The position numbers were made by a program, and so were the translations under genes. Below are positions 1 through 11,262 of a stretch of DNA of 64,000 nucleotides, piece by piece. The DNA comes from Aporrectodea caliginosa (taxonomy: Eukaryota; Annelida; Clitellata; Crassiclitellata; Lumbricidae). The DNA is taken from assembly GCA_020284085.1 (NCBI GenBank), contig JACEVL010000336.1:548501-612500 (forward strand), read 5' to 3'. Under the pieces are notes generated by a model. It worked only from the letters and a program-made list of their open reading frames with translations, was not told where the DNA came from and made no database searches. How positions within the stretch are numbered: the first letter of the stretch is position 1; each line of letters starts with the position of its first letter.

Positions 1-345
1 TACCTCTTTATGTCTATATGTATCAGAAAATTTTATATTTGTAGACACAAGTGGGCATACGGTTTTATAGAATTTCCCTTTATTATCAATGTTATAATCT
101 ATTTGCCATTTATTTTTTATATAGTCTTTAATAAAAGCATTCATCTCTTGTATTTCTAAGTAACTTGTGGAATTAATATTATCTAAACAAAGTGCTTCCT
201 TTGCTAATTGATCTGCTTTTTCATTACCTTTAATATCTACATGGCTTGGAATCCATACCATTTTAATTTGATTAGATTCCAAATTGTTTAATTGCATCAT
301 CCTAACGATTAAAAGCTTGTACTTTTTATAGTATCGAAGGAATTC
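1..345 (-). mobile_element. AT-rich LINE fragment, RNase H domain
   Basis: The reverse strand is open across the window edge. It reads MVWIPSHVDIKGNEKADQLA, the C-terminal RNase H signature with the last catalytic Asp, followed by a Lys/Asn/Ile-rich tail typical of I/Jockey-group elements. Codons are strongly A/T-ending (AAA, ATA, GAT, TTA), unlike the other LINEs here. The 3' part is outside the window. The frame becomes unclear left of about 345. Confidence 0.8.
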
Positions 346-2700
346 CTGTTTAAGGTGTCGAGTCGAACACTGCATTATTAAAATGCTTAGCAACAGCTTC
401 AGACTCCCAAGGTTAATTACGTCGACCTTTAGCCTAGATTCTAATTAGGTTAAATAATTATAACAGCTTGCGACTCCCAAGGTCAATTACGTCGACCTTT
501 AACCTATATTCTAATAAGATTAGATAATCATATTTCCATTCATAGTTGTAGTTCCTGTTTAAAGACGCAGCGTCGTAAGAGAGATAATAACCGTCGCCCT
601 TCTTCATGATCCACGTTTCAGACTGGCTCCGCCCGAGTATACGTCACTGTAAGAGGTTAACGACGCTGTGTAAAACTTGAATAATCAGCGTCGCCCTCCT
701 AAGTTATCAGAGCTTCGGTCTGGCATCATCGATGATAGGCAGTTTCCGTTCTTTTTCGTCAGTTTGTGGCCAACAAGGGCTTTAACGTGGGCCTTACCCT
801 AGGAGTAGATTGAAGGGTTGTAGTTCTAGCAATCTAGCGATTAAACGCAGTTGCTGAATTTAGTAGTAACTGTACTGTATTACCTATTGCTTAGCGGTAT
901 CTTGGGATTGGCGTGATAATGGATAATCATAATTTCTTGCATTCAGTAATCGCCACTGTCCAATGACAAAGCATCAGTCGATGGCGCTGAATGACGGACT
1001 AGTTCATTGCATATAATCTCCATTGTCTTTAGTTAAAGTCTACTTCACCTTACAAGCAATAAAAGCTTTTGATATTACCGATGAAGAGTTTAACGATATC
1101 TTATGGCAGCGAAGGTCGTTGACGTCGACAGAAACTATTATAAACAGTTCTCAGCGTTCCAATGGCACGATAACAGAATTATACAATTAGAAATCTATGA
1201 CATCTCTGACAGCAACACATGGTCACTCTAGAAACGTTTGATTTTAGTCGCTATTTAACGACACTCACATAACAAAGAAGATTAGCGTTGCGCTCCTTGT
1301 TTCTCCGAACTTGGGACTGGCACTACTACTATAGGCAGGGGAATTGCGTGGTTTACCCATGGTTAGGATGGATCGAGAGTTTAGCGACATCTTATGGCAA
1401 CGAAGGCCGTTGATTTTCTAATTATTTGATCAGTTTTCACCGTGCGTATGGCATAATACATCCGCGGGATAGATTTGCTGCGAGTAGACCTGTGGATTTA
1501 GCGCTGATGCTGTAAATATAGCGTCGGGAGCGAACGTTTTAAAGGTGTCTTACGAGACAGTCGCATTAGTAATTGTTCCGTGAAATATTACGGCTACCAG
1601 GGCGCTGACATGGTCCTTAGGGGGCCTTTATGAAGGACTATGACCGATAGGACGACAAGGGCATGACCCCAGCCATGTGGGCACTGCATCGGACCACGTG
1701 GAGGCGTTCAAGATACATGTCGAGAATGGGTAATTTACTGGTGGTTTGGTTAGTAGATGATAGGGGCGAGTTACAGAGATTTTTAAGATTAGTACTGTAG
1801 CTTAGAGAGGTTTGTTGACTGGGATTGGTATGCGGTAATTTTGCGTTAACGGCACTCGGCGGCCACAAGATGTCGCTAAAGGATTAATTATGCAGTACCC
1901 GTCTTAGATATAACTAAATTGCTTCCAATGTGCTATCGGAATAATTAGAACTGCTCAAAATAACTTCAATCGACGTCAAAGGCAATCATTGCCATAAGAT
2001 GTCGTTAAACTCTGGATCCAATCCAATCGAAATTATAAATTTGGTGATGCTGAGTCGTAGAGTAAGTTGACGGTAACGGTCCATGGTGACCGCAAGACGT
2101 CGCTACACAACGGAAAAAACTGGCTGCCATCTTTTAGATAGAGGATGAGGGCGATGCAATCCATCATCAGTACATATAGTCTTCGCTATCTAGAACAGAC
2201 TGACTAGTTAAACGTAAAAATAAACTATCACTGGGATGAAAAGATATCCAATGCAAACATGAAGAGATGACTTAACAGAGATCATCGTAATAAGCTTTGA
2301 AAGCAACAAGATGTCGCTAAACAATAATCGATAACACATTGCTCGTCTTAGACACCTTTACAATATTAAGAGGCTATAAATAAAATCATAACTTTATTCA
2401 CCATAATTTTATCAAAATAACCAATCCCCAGCATTGGGTAAGGTCGACGTCAACCAGATGTTCCTACACCACAGCGGAGAAACTGTCTACCTATGGAGTA
2501 TAGTGCCCGTCCAAAGGCTGGAATAAGGAGGGCGACGCCATTCATCTTCGTAATGACACAGCATCGTTAACCCGAAACTACCGACTTACAAGACGGGTTT
2601 AAATCTGCGCAATGTTTTCTGTTATAGTTGTGTGATGTGCTCGTCCGAAAGAATCAGGTTGAAAACCCGAGAGGTAAGAAGAAAACAACTAGAACAGATC
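346..2700. other. Non-coding block of dispersed short repeats
   Basis: I see no host gene. The block is filled with diverged copies of two short families. Hairpin units ending CGTTAAAC are near 1087-1130 (-), 1380-1412 (-) and 1970-2013 (+). The 115-bp short retroposon occurs near 545-620 (-), 650-730 (-) and 2505-2575 (+). Promoter-like boxes occur at about 1537-1551 (-) and 2348-2362 (+). A sequence GCATCAGTCGATGGCGCTGA (970-989) is a SINE/LINE tail fragment. Confidence 0.6.
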
Positions 2701-2701
2701 A

Positions 2702-2714
2702 TTATAATAATAAT

Positions 2715-2794
<80 letters not shown>
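2702..2794 (+). repeat. (AAT)n microsatellite
   Basis: About 30 AAT units directly abutting the tail of the following reverse-oriented SINE. The Asn-rich reading frame across it is not a gene. Confidence 0.95.
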
Positions 2795-2796
<2 letters not shown>

Positions 2797-3001
2797 TATT
2801 TTCTTTATTAAGCGCCTGACAAACGCACTGCGCTGTACATTTACATGTTATGCAATTTAAATCTTAACTACTAACAGAACAGACAGCCTGCAATACAACG
2901 GCGCTAATAGCAGCCTACAAAGCATATCCGCCCTACGGGGCTCGAACTCGGTACATCTCGCTCTCTACGCCAGATGTTATCCAACGCGCCATCGGGCCCC
3001 C
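2797..3001 (-). mobile_element. SINE-A, tRNA(Arg)-like head, full length
   Basis: On the - strand a tRNA-like head carries a box A-like GCGCGTTGGATAACATCTGG and a box B-like GAGTTCGAGCC. A body follows with GCTTTGTAGGCTGCTATTAG, and then a tail with GCGCTTAATAAAGAAAA that runs into the (AAT)n. The same unit recurs at 5205, 14680, 15371, 30087 and 61066. Confidence 0.85.
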
Positions 3002-3024
3002 TGAGAGTAAGGCATGTGTGAAGC

Positions 3025-3262
3025 TTTCGCGGCTTCAAATTTCTTAGCCTCGGCATATCAGGGCTGTTGGCCAGTCTTCTCCGTCGACGTCTCGTCTACC
3101 CACCAACAGTGTACGGTCACTGTACCTATTTTAACGGAGTCGGCCAGGAGATGCAAGTAGCCCAAATCTCCGACCAAATTTCTGCCCGTGGTGAGTATTT
3201 GAATCCCCGACCTCTCGTTATTCAATCCATCAGGCTAACCACTAGACAATCACGCGCTGAAG
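3025..3262 (-). mobile_element. SINE-D, tRNA(Asp)-like head
   Basis: On the - strand GTGGTTAGCCTGATGGATTG and GGTCGGGGATTCAAAT give A and B boxes. The body has GGGCAGAAATTTGG and ends in CCGAGGCTAAGAAA. The start adjoins SINE-A at 2797-3001. A better-preserved copy is at 46640-46925. Confidence 0.7.
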
Positions 3263-5204
3263 TTACTGATGGCTGCCTAATGAAATCTTTTATCACAATG
3301 TATTTATCCGGACATTTAATGTAGCGCATTTTCAGTCGACGCAGAATCGATTGTCAGGTTAAGATGACCAGTCTCCGTCACAGTCGCCGAGATAATTATG
3401 AGAAAAGAGATTTCTTTGAACAATTTCTCTGAGACGGCGCAGCGCTCGTGAATAAGTTGGTGCCCTGAGCTTAGCTTCCAAATGGCACTTTAGTAATTTC
3501 GAGATTACGATTAATAGCAAACAGTTTTCAACTGTTGCGTTTGGTTAGAAGAGCCTTTCAAGTCGAGTTCACCTTACAGAGATAAGCATTACACGCGCAT
3601 GGATTCGGCAACAAAACGAAGTTTCTTAAATTATACAGCCAGCGGAGAACGTTTCAAAGGTGTTTAACGACACAATCGCATTATCCAATGTATATCGAAA
3701 TCTTACGGTTTTCAGGACCAGTAACGTTGAACTTGCATTATCAGATTTAGTGTATGGATGCATGTGTTGTTATCGTTATCTAGGATTTCTACAACGCCCG
3801 ATTAAGCTAAATAGAGGGAACGGACTAAGTCACAGGCGCTCAGTCAAGGCGGTTAAGGTTATCAGGTTCATTCAAACTATCTGAGACACGAGATAAGCGA
3901 TTATTAAGTAGGCCTAAGCATTAACTCGAGTAGTATTAGACACTTTTAAGACCATTGTGTGGCCTCTGTGGGGGCAGTTCAGATCCACCTTCCGCTACGA
4001 GAGCACATGGAGGGATAAGGCCATTACATTAACTAGGTTTAATAAATAAAATTAATGAATTATCATTAAATCGAAACTATCACTACGGATGAAAAGATAT
4101 CTAATGGAAAAAAAGGAAACGACTAAAGTTAAGTCGACGTAATAGGCTTTGACAGCAACAAGACGTCGCTAAATAATCATTAGAACAATGCGCTTCTTAA
4201 ACACCTTTACAATCATTATTGCTACGCTATAAATTCAGCCATAACTTCAATCGCAAGATAGAAACTAACTTTCGATAGGGAAAGGTCGACGTCAACGGCC
4301 CATGGCAGTCACACGACGCTGCTACACAACGGAAAACTGCCTACCATGAGTTGGGGCCGTCCGAAGGCTGGAAAAAGGAGGGCGCCGATAACCATCTTCG
4401 TTATGGCACAGCGTCGATAAACCGAAACTACCGACTTAAAAGAAGGGTTTGAATCTGCGCAATGGTTTCTATAGTAGAATGGGGAAGGGAAACGGGGAAG
4501 GAGTATAGAAGGACAATGGAGGTGAGGGCTGATTTTAAGTGGCCCGCCAGAGCTCGCTATATATTACCGTCCTAGGACGGGCAAACATCTAGTAATTATA
4601 AATACCAAAAGGATTTAATGGAATAGCCTTTGACAGCCACAATTAATAACACACTGCTACTTTTGAGACCTTTAAAAAGAATTCTTCCCATGCCATAAAA
4701 TCAGTAGCTGCGTTTATTTCAACTCCATCATTATCCTACCTGTGTTAGTGATAGTCTTACGATTGGATAACGAAGGAGGTCGGCGCTTTTTTCATCTTTG
4801 TTATGACACAGTGTCCTTAAACACCCACTAACTAATAGCTGGATGCATATTATGTTCGCAGGTTTTCGTTTCTCTCGTAGAGGACGGTGCCAGTACGAAT
4901 CTCTGATGACGGAGGAGGGCGACGCTGATCATTTACGCTGTTACACAGCGCCGTTAAAATACCTTCACTATAAAAAATCTGGGTCGCTATCGTCAATTTA
5001 CAAGTTATACTGCCTGTTGAGAGCGTTTTGAAGGTGTCTAACGAGACCATCGCCAGAGGACAGTCCCTCGTTTGAACATCTTTGCCACACTGCTGACTCA
5101 CGCCTCTTCGCTGCGGTCTTGGGAAACCCTGGACATGTACTCCATGGACTACTCCGCCCCCCACCCAAAAGTCGCTCCCCTACTCCCTGCCTTTGAGATT
5201 ACAT
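3263..5204. other. Non-coding block with short repeats and promoter-like boxes
   Basis: No gene is supported. Promoter-like boxes are at about 3651-3666 (-), 4194-4212 (+), 4663-4680 (+, weak) and 5023-5042 (-). Short-retroposon copies end near 4424 and 4930. The short ATG-containing frames at 4843-5164 read through these repeats. Confidence 0.55.
4567..4593 (+). mobile_element. Helitron-like 3' terminus
   Basis: A perfect 14-base palindrome CCGTCCTAGGACGG is followed by 8 bases and CTAG, then T. This is the Helitron 3' signature (hairpin just before CTRR, inserted 5' of T). A related end lies on the - strand at 26849-26874. The 5' end could not be placed. Confidence 0.55.
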
Positions 5205-5452
5205 AATATTTCTTCCTTTATTGAAACAATCCAGTTAACACCTCGCAACCGGTACAGTTTACAGTTATGCAATTGAAACAATTCACAAGAACGCAAACGA
5301 CAGAAGACATAAATCTTAACTGCTAACAGAACATACAGCCTGCAATAAACGGCGCTAATAGCAGCCTACAAAGCATGCCTATCCTACGGGGCTCGAACTC
5401 GGTACCTCTCGCTCTCTACGCCAGATGTTATCCAATGCGCTATCCGCCCCCG
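5205..5452 (-). mobile_element. SINE-A copy
   Basis: Same head and body as at 2797-3001. The tail end has diverged (TTTCTTCCTTTATTGAAAC on the + strand). The head keeps TGGATAACATCTGGCGTAGA. Confidence 0.8.
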
Positions 5453-6563
5453 ATGACCGTTTTATTCCACAAGCGGACAATCTCACAAGCAGATCGTTTA
5501 TAATAAGAATGGTATACTCTGTATAAATGTATGTACACCAAAGTGCGGATATGCAATTGTTTTTATAAAGAATATACTTACTAATTAACCGGTGTTTGGC
5601 GATATCTTAAGGCTTCCAGGAACATTGACGTTGAACTTACCTTATCAGAACAGAATAATAAAATTATAATGGTGAGACTTAAACAGCGCCCGAAGTAAGC
5701 TAAGTCGCGTGAACGAGCTTATTCGCAGGCGCTCAGGCAAAACAGATAGGCATGCACTGACCAGTCTCTGTCAGATCTACTGAGACATGCGATTATTTGT
5801 AAACAGTGTTTATCTGTCACCATTGGTTATCAGAGACTTTCAAGTCAACTTCACCTTACAACCATTTCAAACCAGAAGAAACCAGAACGATTGGATGGGT
5901 GGATTGAGAGTCTTTACGATATCTTATGCTAAAAGGTCGTTTGACAATGGTCGCCAGACTGTATGGATGTTTGTGTGTTCCGTAGAGTACCAGCCTCCAT
6001 CTGGTGAGCTTCGCTAGAATAACCACACATAGAGCACTTTGTCGGAAAATTACATAAAATTTAATTAGATTATTATAAATTATTAATAAAGATTAGATCA
6101 TATCAGACTACATTCGATTAGAATAGTATAATAATTAAGATCAGTTTACAATGCATTTGATCTGGACGATTTGTTTAGATAAGATTAGAAAATTTAATAT
6201 TATGATTAGCCTAGATAAGATTTGATCACAAGAATATGTTAAAAATGATTAAATTAGACGATTTTACTACATGATTAGATGTTTTGATGATTAAAGATGA
6301 GGTCATACAACAATAAGTCATAACAGATAAGATGATTTGATTAAAATTAGTAGATAAGCTTAGGCCTACTGCAAAGCGCTTTCTCCAATGTTTCGCTCTA
6401 CACGTCTAATCTGGCAGTCTCTCTTCTTCCTTTGGACATCACTGTTTGCACCAGACTGCGATCAATAACATTTAATTATTATTATTTATTAGCTTGAATG
6501 CTTAAGGCTAATGTCTTCGGGACATTTCCTTGGACTTCAGGAATTTTCATTTTAACGTAATAT
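5453..6563. other. AT-rich non-coding stretch
   Basis: Positions 6050-6360 are dominated by loose repeats of the ATTAGAT type, with no coding signal. Hairpin-unit relics in reverse orientation are at about 5590-5635 and 5910-5950. The ORF at 5787-6017 shows no similarity that I recognise. Confidence 0.5.
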
Positions 6564-6565
6564 TT

Positions 6566-6633
6566 TTAGACACCTTTACATCGTACGCTTCCGAAGTAAT
6601 AAATAACTTCATCTTCAATCGCTAAAATGATAC
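6566..6633 (+). promoter_or_regulatory. Promoter-like module interrupted by a LINE
   Basis: The box TTAGACACCTTTACA (6566-6580) is followed by a weak TATA-like AATAAATAA and then TTCAATCGCTAA, the class-A downstream block. The LINE target duplication CGCTAAAATGATAC (6620-6633) lies inside that block. Confidence 0.55.
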
Positions 6634-7981
6634 TTTCCAGTGCTAGAGCTTTCTGCACTTCGGGCGATATGAGTTGTTTATTTATGGTTTTGGTTAGCGA
6701 CAGGTCTACATTTATCCTTCTGTTGAGCCAGGGGGGTGAGTGTTGGAATATCGGGCTCTGACATTCTTGAAAGTGGTTTTCGAAGAAGTCCCTTGTTCTC
6801 ATGTATAGAGGTTCTTTGTCTGTCAGATGTTTGTGGTACTGTATTGTCCAGTGATCCATCATCGCTTCGCTAGCTGTGTGGTCTTCTTTTGTCACGATCT
6901 TGATACCTTCCCTCAAGCTGCTCCTCAGCCTCCTCAGGTGTAGAGGCATTTCACCGCATTCATTTTGTAGCGCTACTATGGGTGAACCCCTTGTAGCTCC
7001 ACAGCAGATTCTTAAGGCTTCGTTTTGTATGCCTTGTAGCCGTTGTTTGTCTTTCTTGCTGGCATTTGTAATGGCAATGTGCCCGTATTCTAAAACTGGT
7101 CGGATTAGTGCGCGGTAGAGCATTAGTAGGGATTTCTTGGATGCGCCCCATTTCAGGCCGGATACTGCTCGGAGTAGACCAAGCCTCCTCCTACATTTCG
7201 TGATGGTGTAGTCGACATGGGGTTTCCACGATAGTCGCCTGTCGAATATTACGCCCAGGAACTTGGCTGTGTCTGACATCTCGATGTCATTACCATTCAC
7301 TGTTAGTCTGATATTATTGTCCGATTTGCTATTGGATGTGAAGAGGATGGCTTTGGTTTTTTGTATGGATATCTTGAAGCCGTTTCTGTTGCACCAGTTT
7401 TGGATATTATCTAGGGAGTCTTGGATCTTCGTCTCTAGTATTGTCATTCTCTTTCCGGCAGCAAAGATGGCGCTATCGTCAGCAAAGAGCGACAGGTCCA
7501 CTCCACTGACATCAGTTGGCATGTCATTGATCATTATAAGGAAAAGTAATGGAGATATGACGGACCCCTGCGGTGTGCCATTTTCTTGGGTTCGGCGGTC
7601 TGACACTGCTGCTCCGACCTTGACTTGGAAGGTTCTTTCAGTGAGGAAGTCCTTCACCCAGTCGTACATCTTTCCTATGACTCCCAGGTCTCGGATCTTT
7701 CTCATCAGGGTAGGTACGTGGATCATATCGTACGCTTTTTCGAAGTCTATGAAGACCCCTAAGACGAGTTCTTTACTTCTCAGGCTTTTGTTGATTTTAT
7801 CTTGCAATCGGATGATCTGGTCAACTGTACTCCTGTTTCTCCTGAACCCAGCCTGGTTTCTGGTTAGCAGTCGCTCGCTCTCTAGATACCATTGGAACCT
7901 GTTTGTGACCATTCTTTCCATGATTTTGCAGAGGGAGGACGTCAGTGAAATTGGTCTGTACGATTCAGGTTTTGTTTGGTC
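6634..7981 (-). pseudogene. Inverted reverse-transcriptase segment of the LINE
   Basis: An open frame runs from PESYRPISLTSSLCKIMERM (RT motif 1, near 7910-7970) through FIDFEKAYD, GTPQGSVISP and the catalytic FADDS to the thumb (KFLGVIFDRRLSW). All key Asp residues are present. The frame as drawn to 6566 includes flanking target DNA; true element sequence stops at 6634. There is no endonuclease domain because of 5' truncation, so it cannot move by itself. Confidence 0.92.
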
Positions 7982-8861
7982 ACTGGAAAGAATAGAGAGC
8001 TATAAAGAACACACCTGCATATATACCGATGGCTCAAAACTAGAAAACAGAACAGCAGCAGCAGTATTCATCCCAGAAACTGGAGAGAGAAGAATTCTAC
8101 GACTGGCAGACTCATCGAGCGTGTATGCAGCGGAGCTCTCTGCGATAAGAGAAGCCCTAGTATGGATCTCCGAATATACCTCAAGTAATAATGATAAATT
8201 TGTAATATTCACAGACTCTCTAAGTTCTGCTGAGTCTTTAAAACTACAAACATCAACATCAAGACCGAACCTCTTGTTGGAGATACTAGAAATAAACAAC
8301 CGGCTCTTGTCAGACAGTGTCACCGTGGTCTGGATTCCTAGCCATGTGGGAATAACAGGAAATGAAGAGGCGGATATAGCAGCGAAGAAAGGGCTCCAAC
8401 TGAGTGAAGTGAATTCTACACCATACCTAGAATGGAAAGAGATGTACGCCAAAGTCGACATATACATCCTAGACAAATGGCATAAAGAGTATGAACAAGA
8501 TCCGAAAGGCGCCCACTACAAAAACATCGAGCCCAAGGTCTCTAATAAAATCAAATATACGGATGCGATAAGAGGTCGCGAAGTCCAGATCACCAGACTA
8601 CGACTAGGAAAAGTGTTACTAAATGAATGGCTGCACAAGATGAAGAAACACCCAGACGGAAAATGTGAAACCTGCAACACACCCGACACAATAGAACATC
8701 TTCTCTTGAGCTGTTCAATCAACAACATTAGCACCATCCTCAAAAAGAAATGTAATGAACTCAAACTCGAAAATACAGTTCACAACCTCCTACAACACAG
8801 ACCTCTACAGAATCACGTGTGGAAGCTGATCATGGGGATCACAAAAGGAGAATTACTATAG
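7982..8861 (+). pseudogene. RNase H / C-terminal segment of the LINE
   Basis: The segment starts at the inversion junction and reads ERIESYKEHTCIYTDGSK, then AAELSAIREAL, FTDSLSS and WIPSHVGITGNEEADIA. The four acidic RNase H residues (D, E, D, D) are all present. A C-terminal CxxC-like zinc knuckle (CETCNTPDTIEHLLLSC) and stop at 8861 follow. The frame is intact, so the insertion is fairly young. Confidence 0.92.
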
Positions 8862-9529
8862 ACAGATGAAAATCCATTAAAATATGTAGGACGTCAACGG
8901 CAATGTAGCCATAGGACGTCGTTAAACTTCAGTACTCGCTAAAATGATACGCTCTAGAGAACTCTCTCGTTGTGATCAACGTTACGACTGATGTTTAGCA
9001 AAATATATGTCGCAAAACAAAAAACAATGCAAGCAAAACTAACAAAGAGGTTTAAATGGAATTGTTTCTTGATGTCGTCAACGGCATTTGATGCTTTGAG
9101 AAGTCGTTTAACTGTTCGAAGTTATAACAATGTCGTAAAACACCAAATAACCAACCTAAGAGTATAGTTTCTACTAAAGATCTACATACTCCTAATTCCG
9201 CAACTGCACGTACTCAGTTAGTGCCAGGCCGAACCCTAAATAAAGAAATAGAGTTATGTTAAACAGCAACAGACCAACACATCTTCAAGTAGTGCCATAT
9301 ACTTAAGCGTCTTAAAACAGAAATCTACCACTACGATATATTTTTTATTTAGCTCAGTAGCGACCATTAACTGATGACTTTCTCATTATTACAGTGGGGC
9401 TATAGAAGTACTTACATTAGATTATAAAAGATAAACAAAGACAAGTTGGATTTGCCTTCTAGCAACGTAAAAGAAGACCAACGCTAACGTTTTTGTAAGT
9501 GAACTGTAGCATAATTATGACGGATGTTT

Positions 9530-9568
9530 TTAGACACCTTTAAACCCGTTCCATGGGCAATATAAATA
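9530..9568 (+). promoter_or_regulatory. Promoter-like module
   Basis: TTAGACACCTTTAAA at 9530-9544 and TATAAATA at 9561-9568, a 16-bp gap. Confidence 0.5.
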
Positions 9569-9648
9569 GGGAAATTTGCACTTTGATGTAATATTTTGCT
9601 ATTACGAAATGTCGTTATATTAAAGAGAAGGATAGATGTTTAACGTCG

Positions 9649-9687
9649 TTAGACACCTTTAAAATGCTTCAGATGGTCAAATAAATC
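9649..9687 (+). promoter_or_regulatory. Promoter-like module, weak TATA
   Basis: TTAGACACCTTTAAA at 9649-9663. CAAATAAAT at about 9678 occupies the TATA position. The box lies within 10 bases of a CGTT run. Confidence 0.4.
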
Positions 9688-9847
9688 GAGAAATTCATTA
9701 ACGAAGCAGTTTGCCGACTTTCTGACATTTTAATTGTTGTCATAATGCATAATTACCTCACGTCAACAAAGACCTCTGCAGCCGTAACATCCTGTTAAGC
9801 TGTAGTAATCCGTATGTTATAGAGACATGGACTTGTGTGTGTGTGTA

Positions 9848-10262
9848 ATGTAATGTAATGTAATGTAATTAGCAACTTCTATTGCGCCGGTGTCTAATGC
9901 ACAAGGCATCAACCGATGGCGCATCAAAACAATCCGTAATCAGGTCAACATCCAGAAGATCAGTCCGTAAGAGACAGAAAGGCAGCCTAAGGTGGATAAG
10001 CAATTTGAAAGAGGTAAGTTTTCAGCCGAGAACGAAATGACACAAGCGACTGAGCACAGCGCACAGATACAGGAAGAGAGTTCCAAAAGGCAGGCCCAGC
10101 AACCGAAAAAGCTCGTTCACCGAGAACAGTTCTTGATTTAGGTATGACCAGACAAAGACAATCTGATGACCTCATTGAATAATGATAAGTCAGAGGAATA
10201 AGAACAGATTTTAAATATTGTGGTTGGCCAGAGTACAAAGTTTTATAAACTATGAGCCCCAG
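9848..10262 (-). mobile_element. CR1/L2-like LINE 3' fragment
   Basis: Read on the - strand, GERAFSVAGPAFWNSLPVSV and FRSRLKTYLFQIAYPP form the C-terminal end of the reverse transcriptase ORF of this LINE group. The 3' tail is a short (ATTAC)n. The UTR contains GCGCCATCGGTTGATGCCTT, which also occurs in the tail of SINE-E copies. Confidence 0.8.
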
Positions 10263-10276
10263 TTTGAAACGAATTC

Positions 10277-10278
<2 letters not shown>

Positions 10279-10308
<30 letters not shown>
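10279..10308 (+). repeat. (GT)n microsatellite
   Basis: About 15 dinucleotide units following the LINE fragment. Cys/Val-rich frames across it are spurious. Confidence 0.95.
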
Positions 10309-10309
<1 letters not shown>

Positions 10310-10842
10310 GTGCATGTCTGTGTCTGTGTGTTTGCAATGTATGTGTTTTTTGATATAGCTTGTCTTTCCGGGACCAATAGAACAATTTATATAACGCCAT
10401 TGCATTTGCGTCGCTCTCCTTTGCCTGAGTGGGACTGGCACTACCAAAGTAAGGCAGTGGATCTAAAAAGATAAAAGAAGCGGAGAACTATAATAGGACT
10501 ATTGTTTGATGATAATGATGATGACGACGATGATGATGATGATTCGTCGTAAACAGCAACTGAGCATCTTCGGGTGGTGCCTGGCTTAAGCCTACGAACT
10601 GAGGAGGTCGACGCCAATAATCTTTGTTATAACAGAGCGTCGTTCAATAGACAACTACTAATACGATTAATCGTAGTAGCGATCATCAACTCATGGCTCG
10701 CCATTATACAGTGTCGCTATAGAAGTCCTTAGATTAGATTATACCAGATTAGGAAAGGAAAAATGGATTGGCCCTCTGGGAATGTAAAAGAATCTCAACG
10801 CTAACGTATCTGTAGCTAAAGTCTAGCAAGTGATGGATTTCA

Positions 10843-10857
10843 TTAGACACCTTTAAA
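10843..10857 (+). promoter_or_regulatory. Promoter-like box
   Basis: Exact 15-bp consensus TTAGACACCTTTAAA. Downstream ATTAATTAAACG replaces a clear TATA. Confidence 0.4.
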
Positions 10858-11144
10858 ACTCGTTCAGATGGCGCAATTAATTAAACGTTTATACGTTTTC
10901 ATGTAATTATTGAGAGACAATTCCCGAAGTTTCGTTATATTGAACACTATATTAAAAGGCAGAATGAAACAATTAACTGGTAATAAGAATCGATTACATG
11001 AAAACGCAAAATTTTATAATCACGTACCTCTGCCACTACCCAACATGCGGTAGTGTCAGTCCCATATCTGTAGATAGGAGGAGGGCGACGCTAATCATCT
11101 TTATTACAACACAGTGTCGTCAAACAACTAACCAACAAACATAT

Positions 11145-11252
11145 CGTCAACAACGGCCTTTGTTGCCGTAACATAATATTAGGAATCCTTTTCTTATACG
11201 GATATAATGAGGTAATATCAATATCAACAACGGCCTTTGTTGCCGTAACATA
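11145..11252 (+). repeat. 77-bp tandem repeat, left part
   Basis: The unit holds AATATTAGGAATCCTTTTC, GGATATAATGAGGTAATATC and the hairpin ACGGCCTTTGTTGCCGT. The array resumes at 12072-12201 and was split by the LINE between them. Confidence 0.85.
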
Positions 11253-11262
11253 ACATACTCTT

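Larger units (their letters stand above)
6634..8936. mobile_element. LINE (I/Jockey-like) with inverted 5' half (twin priming)
   Basis: The element is bounded by identical 14-bp repeats CGCTAAAATGATAC (6620-6633 and 8937-8950). Its left part encodes reverse transcriptase on the - strand and its right part RNase H on the + strand. The two parts overlap by a few bases (ACTGGAAA at the outer edge of the inverted part and again at the junction near 7982). This is the structure expected of twin priming during target-primed reverse transcription. The 3' end (8889-8936) is the hairpin unit ending CGTTAAAC plus TTCAGTACT. The element is 5'-truncated in the reverse transcriptase palm. Confidence 0.9.
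8862..9847. other. Non-coding: LINE 3' UTR, hairpin units, promoter-like boxes
   Basis: After the LINE end come another hairpin unit (about 9075-9115, CGTCAACGGCATTTGATG) and two promoter-like modules at 9530 and 9649. No gene is seen. Confidence 0.55.

Noticed and set aside
7263..7980. N-terminal half of the 532-codon + strand frame
   Set aside because: It is the antisense of the inverted reverse transcriptase; only the part after the inversion junction is RNase H coding.
9987..10474. Cys/Val or His/Thr-rich peptides near (GT)n
   Set aside because: Dinucleotide repeat translation fused to a LINE end.
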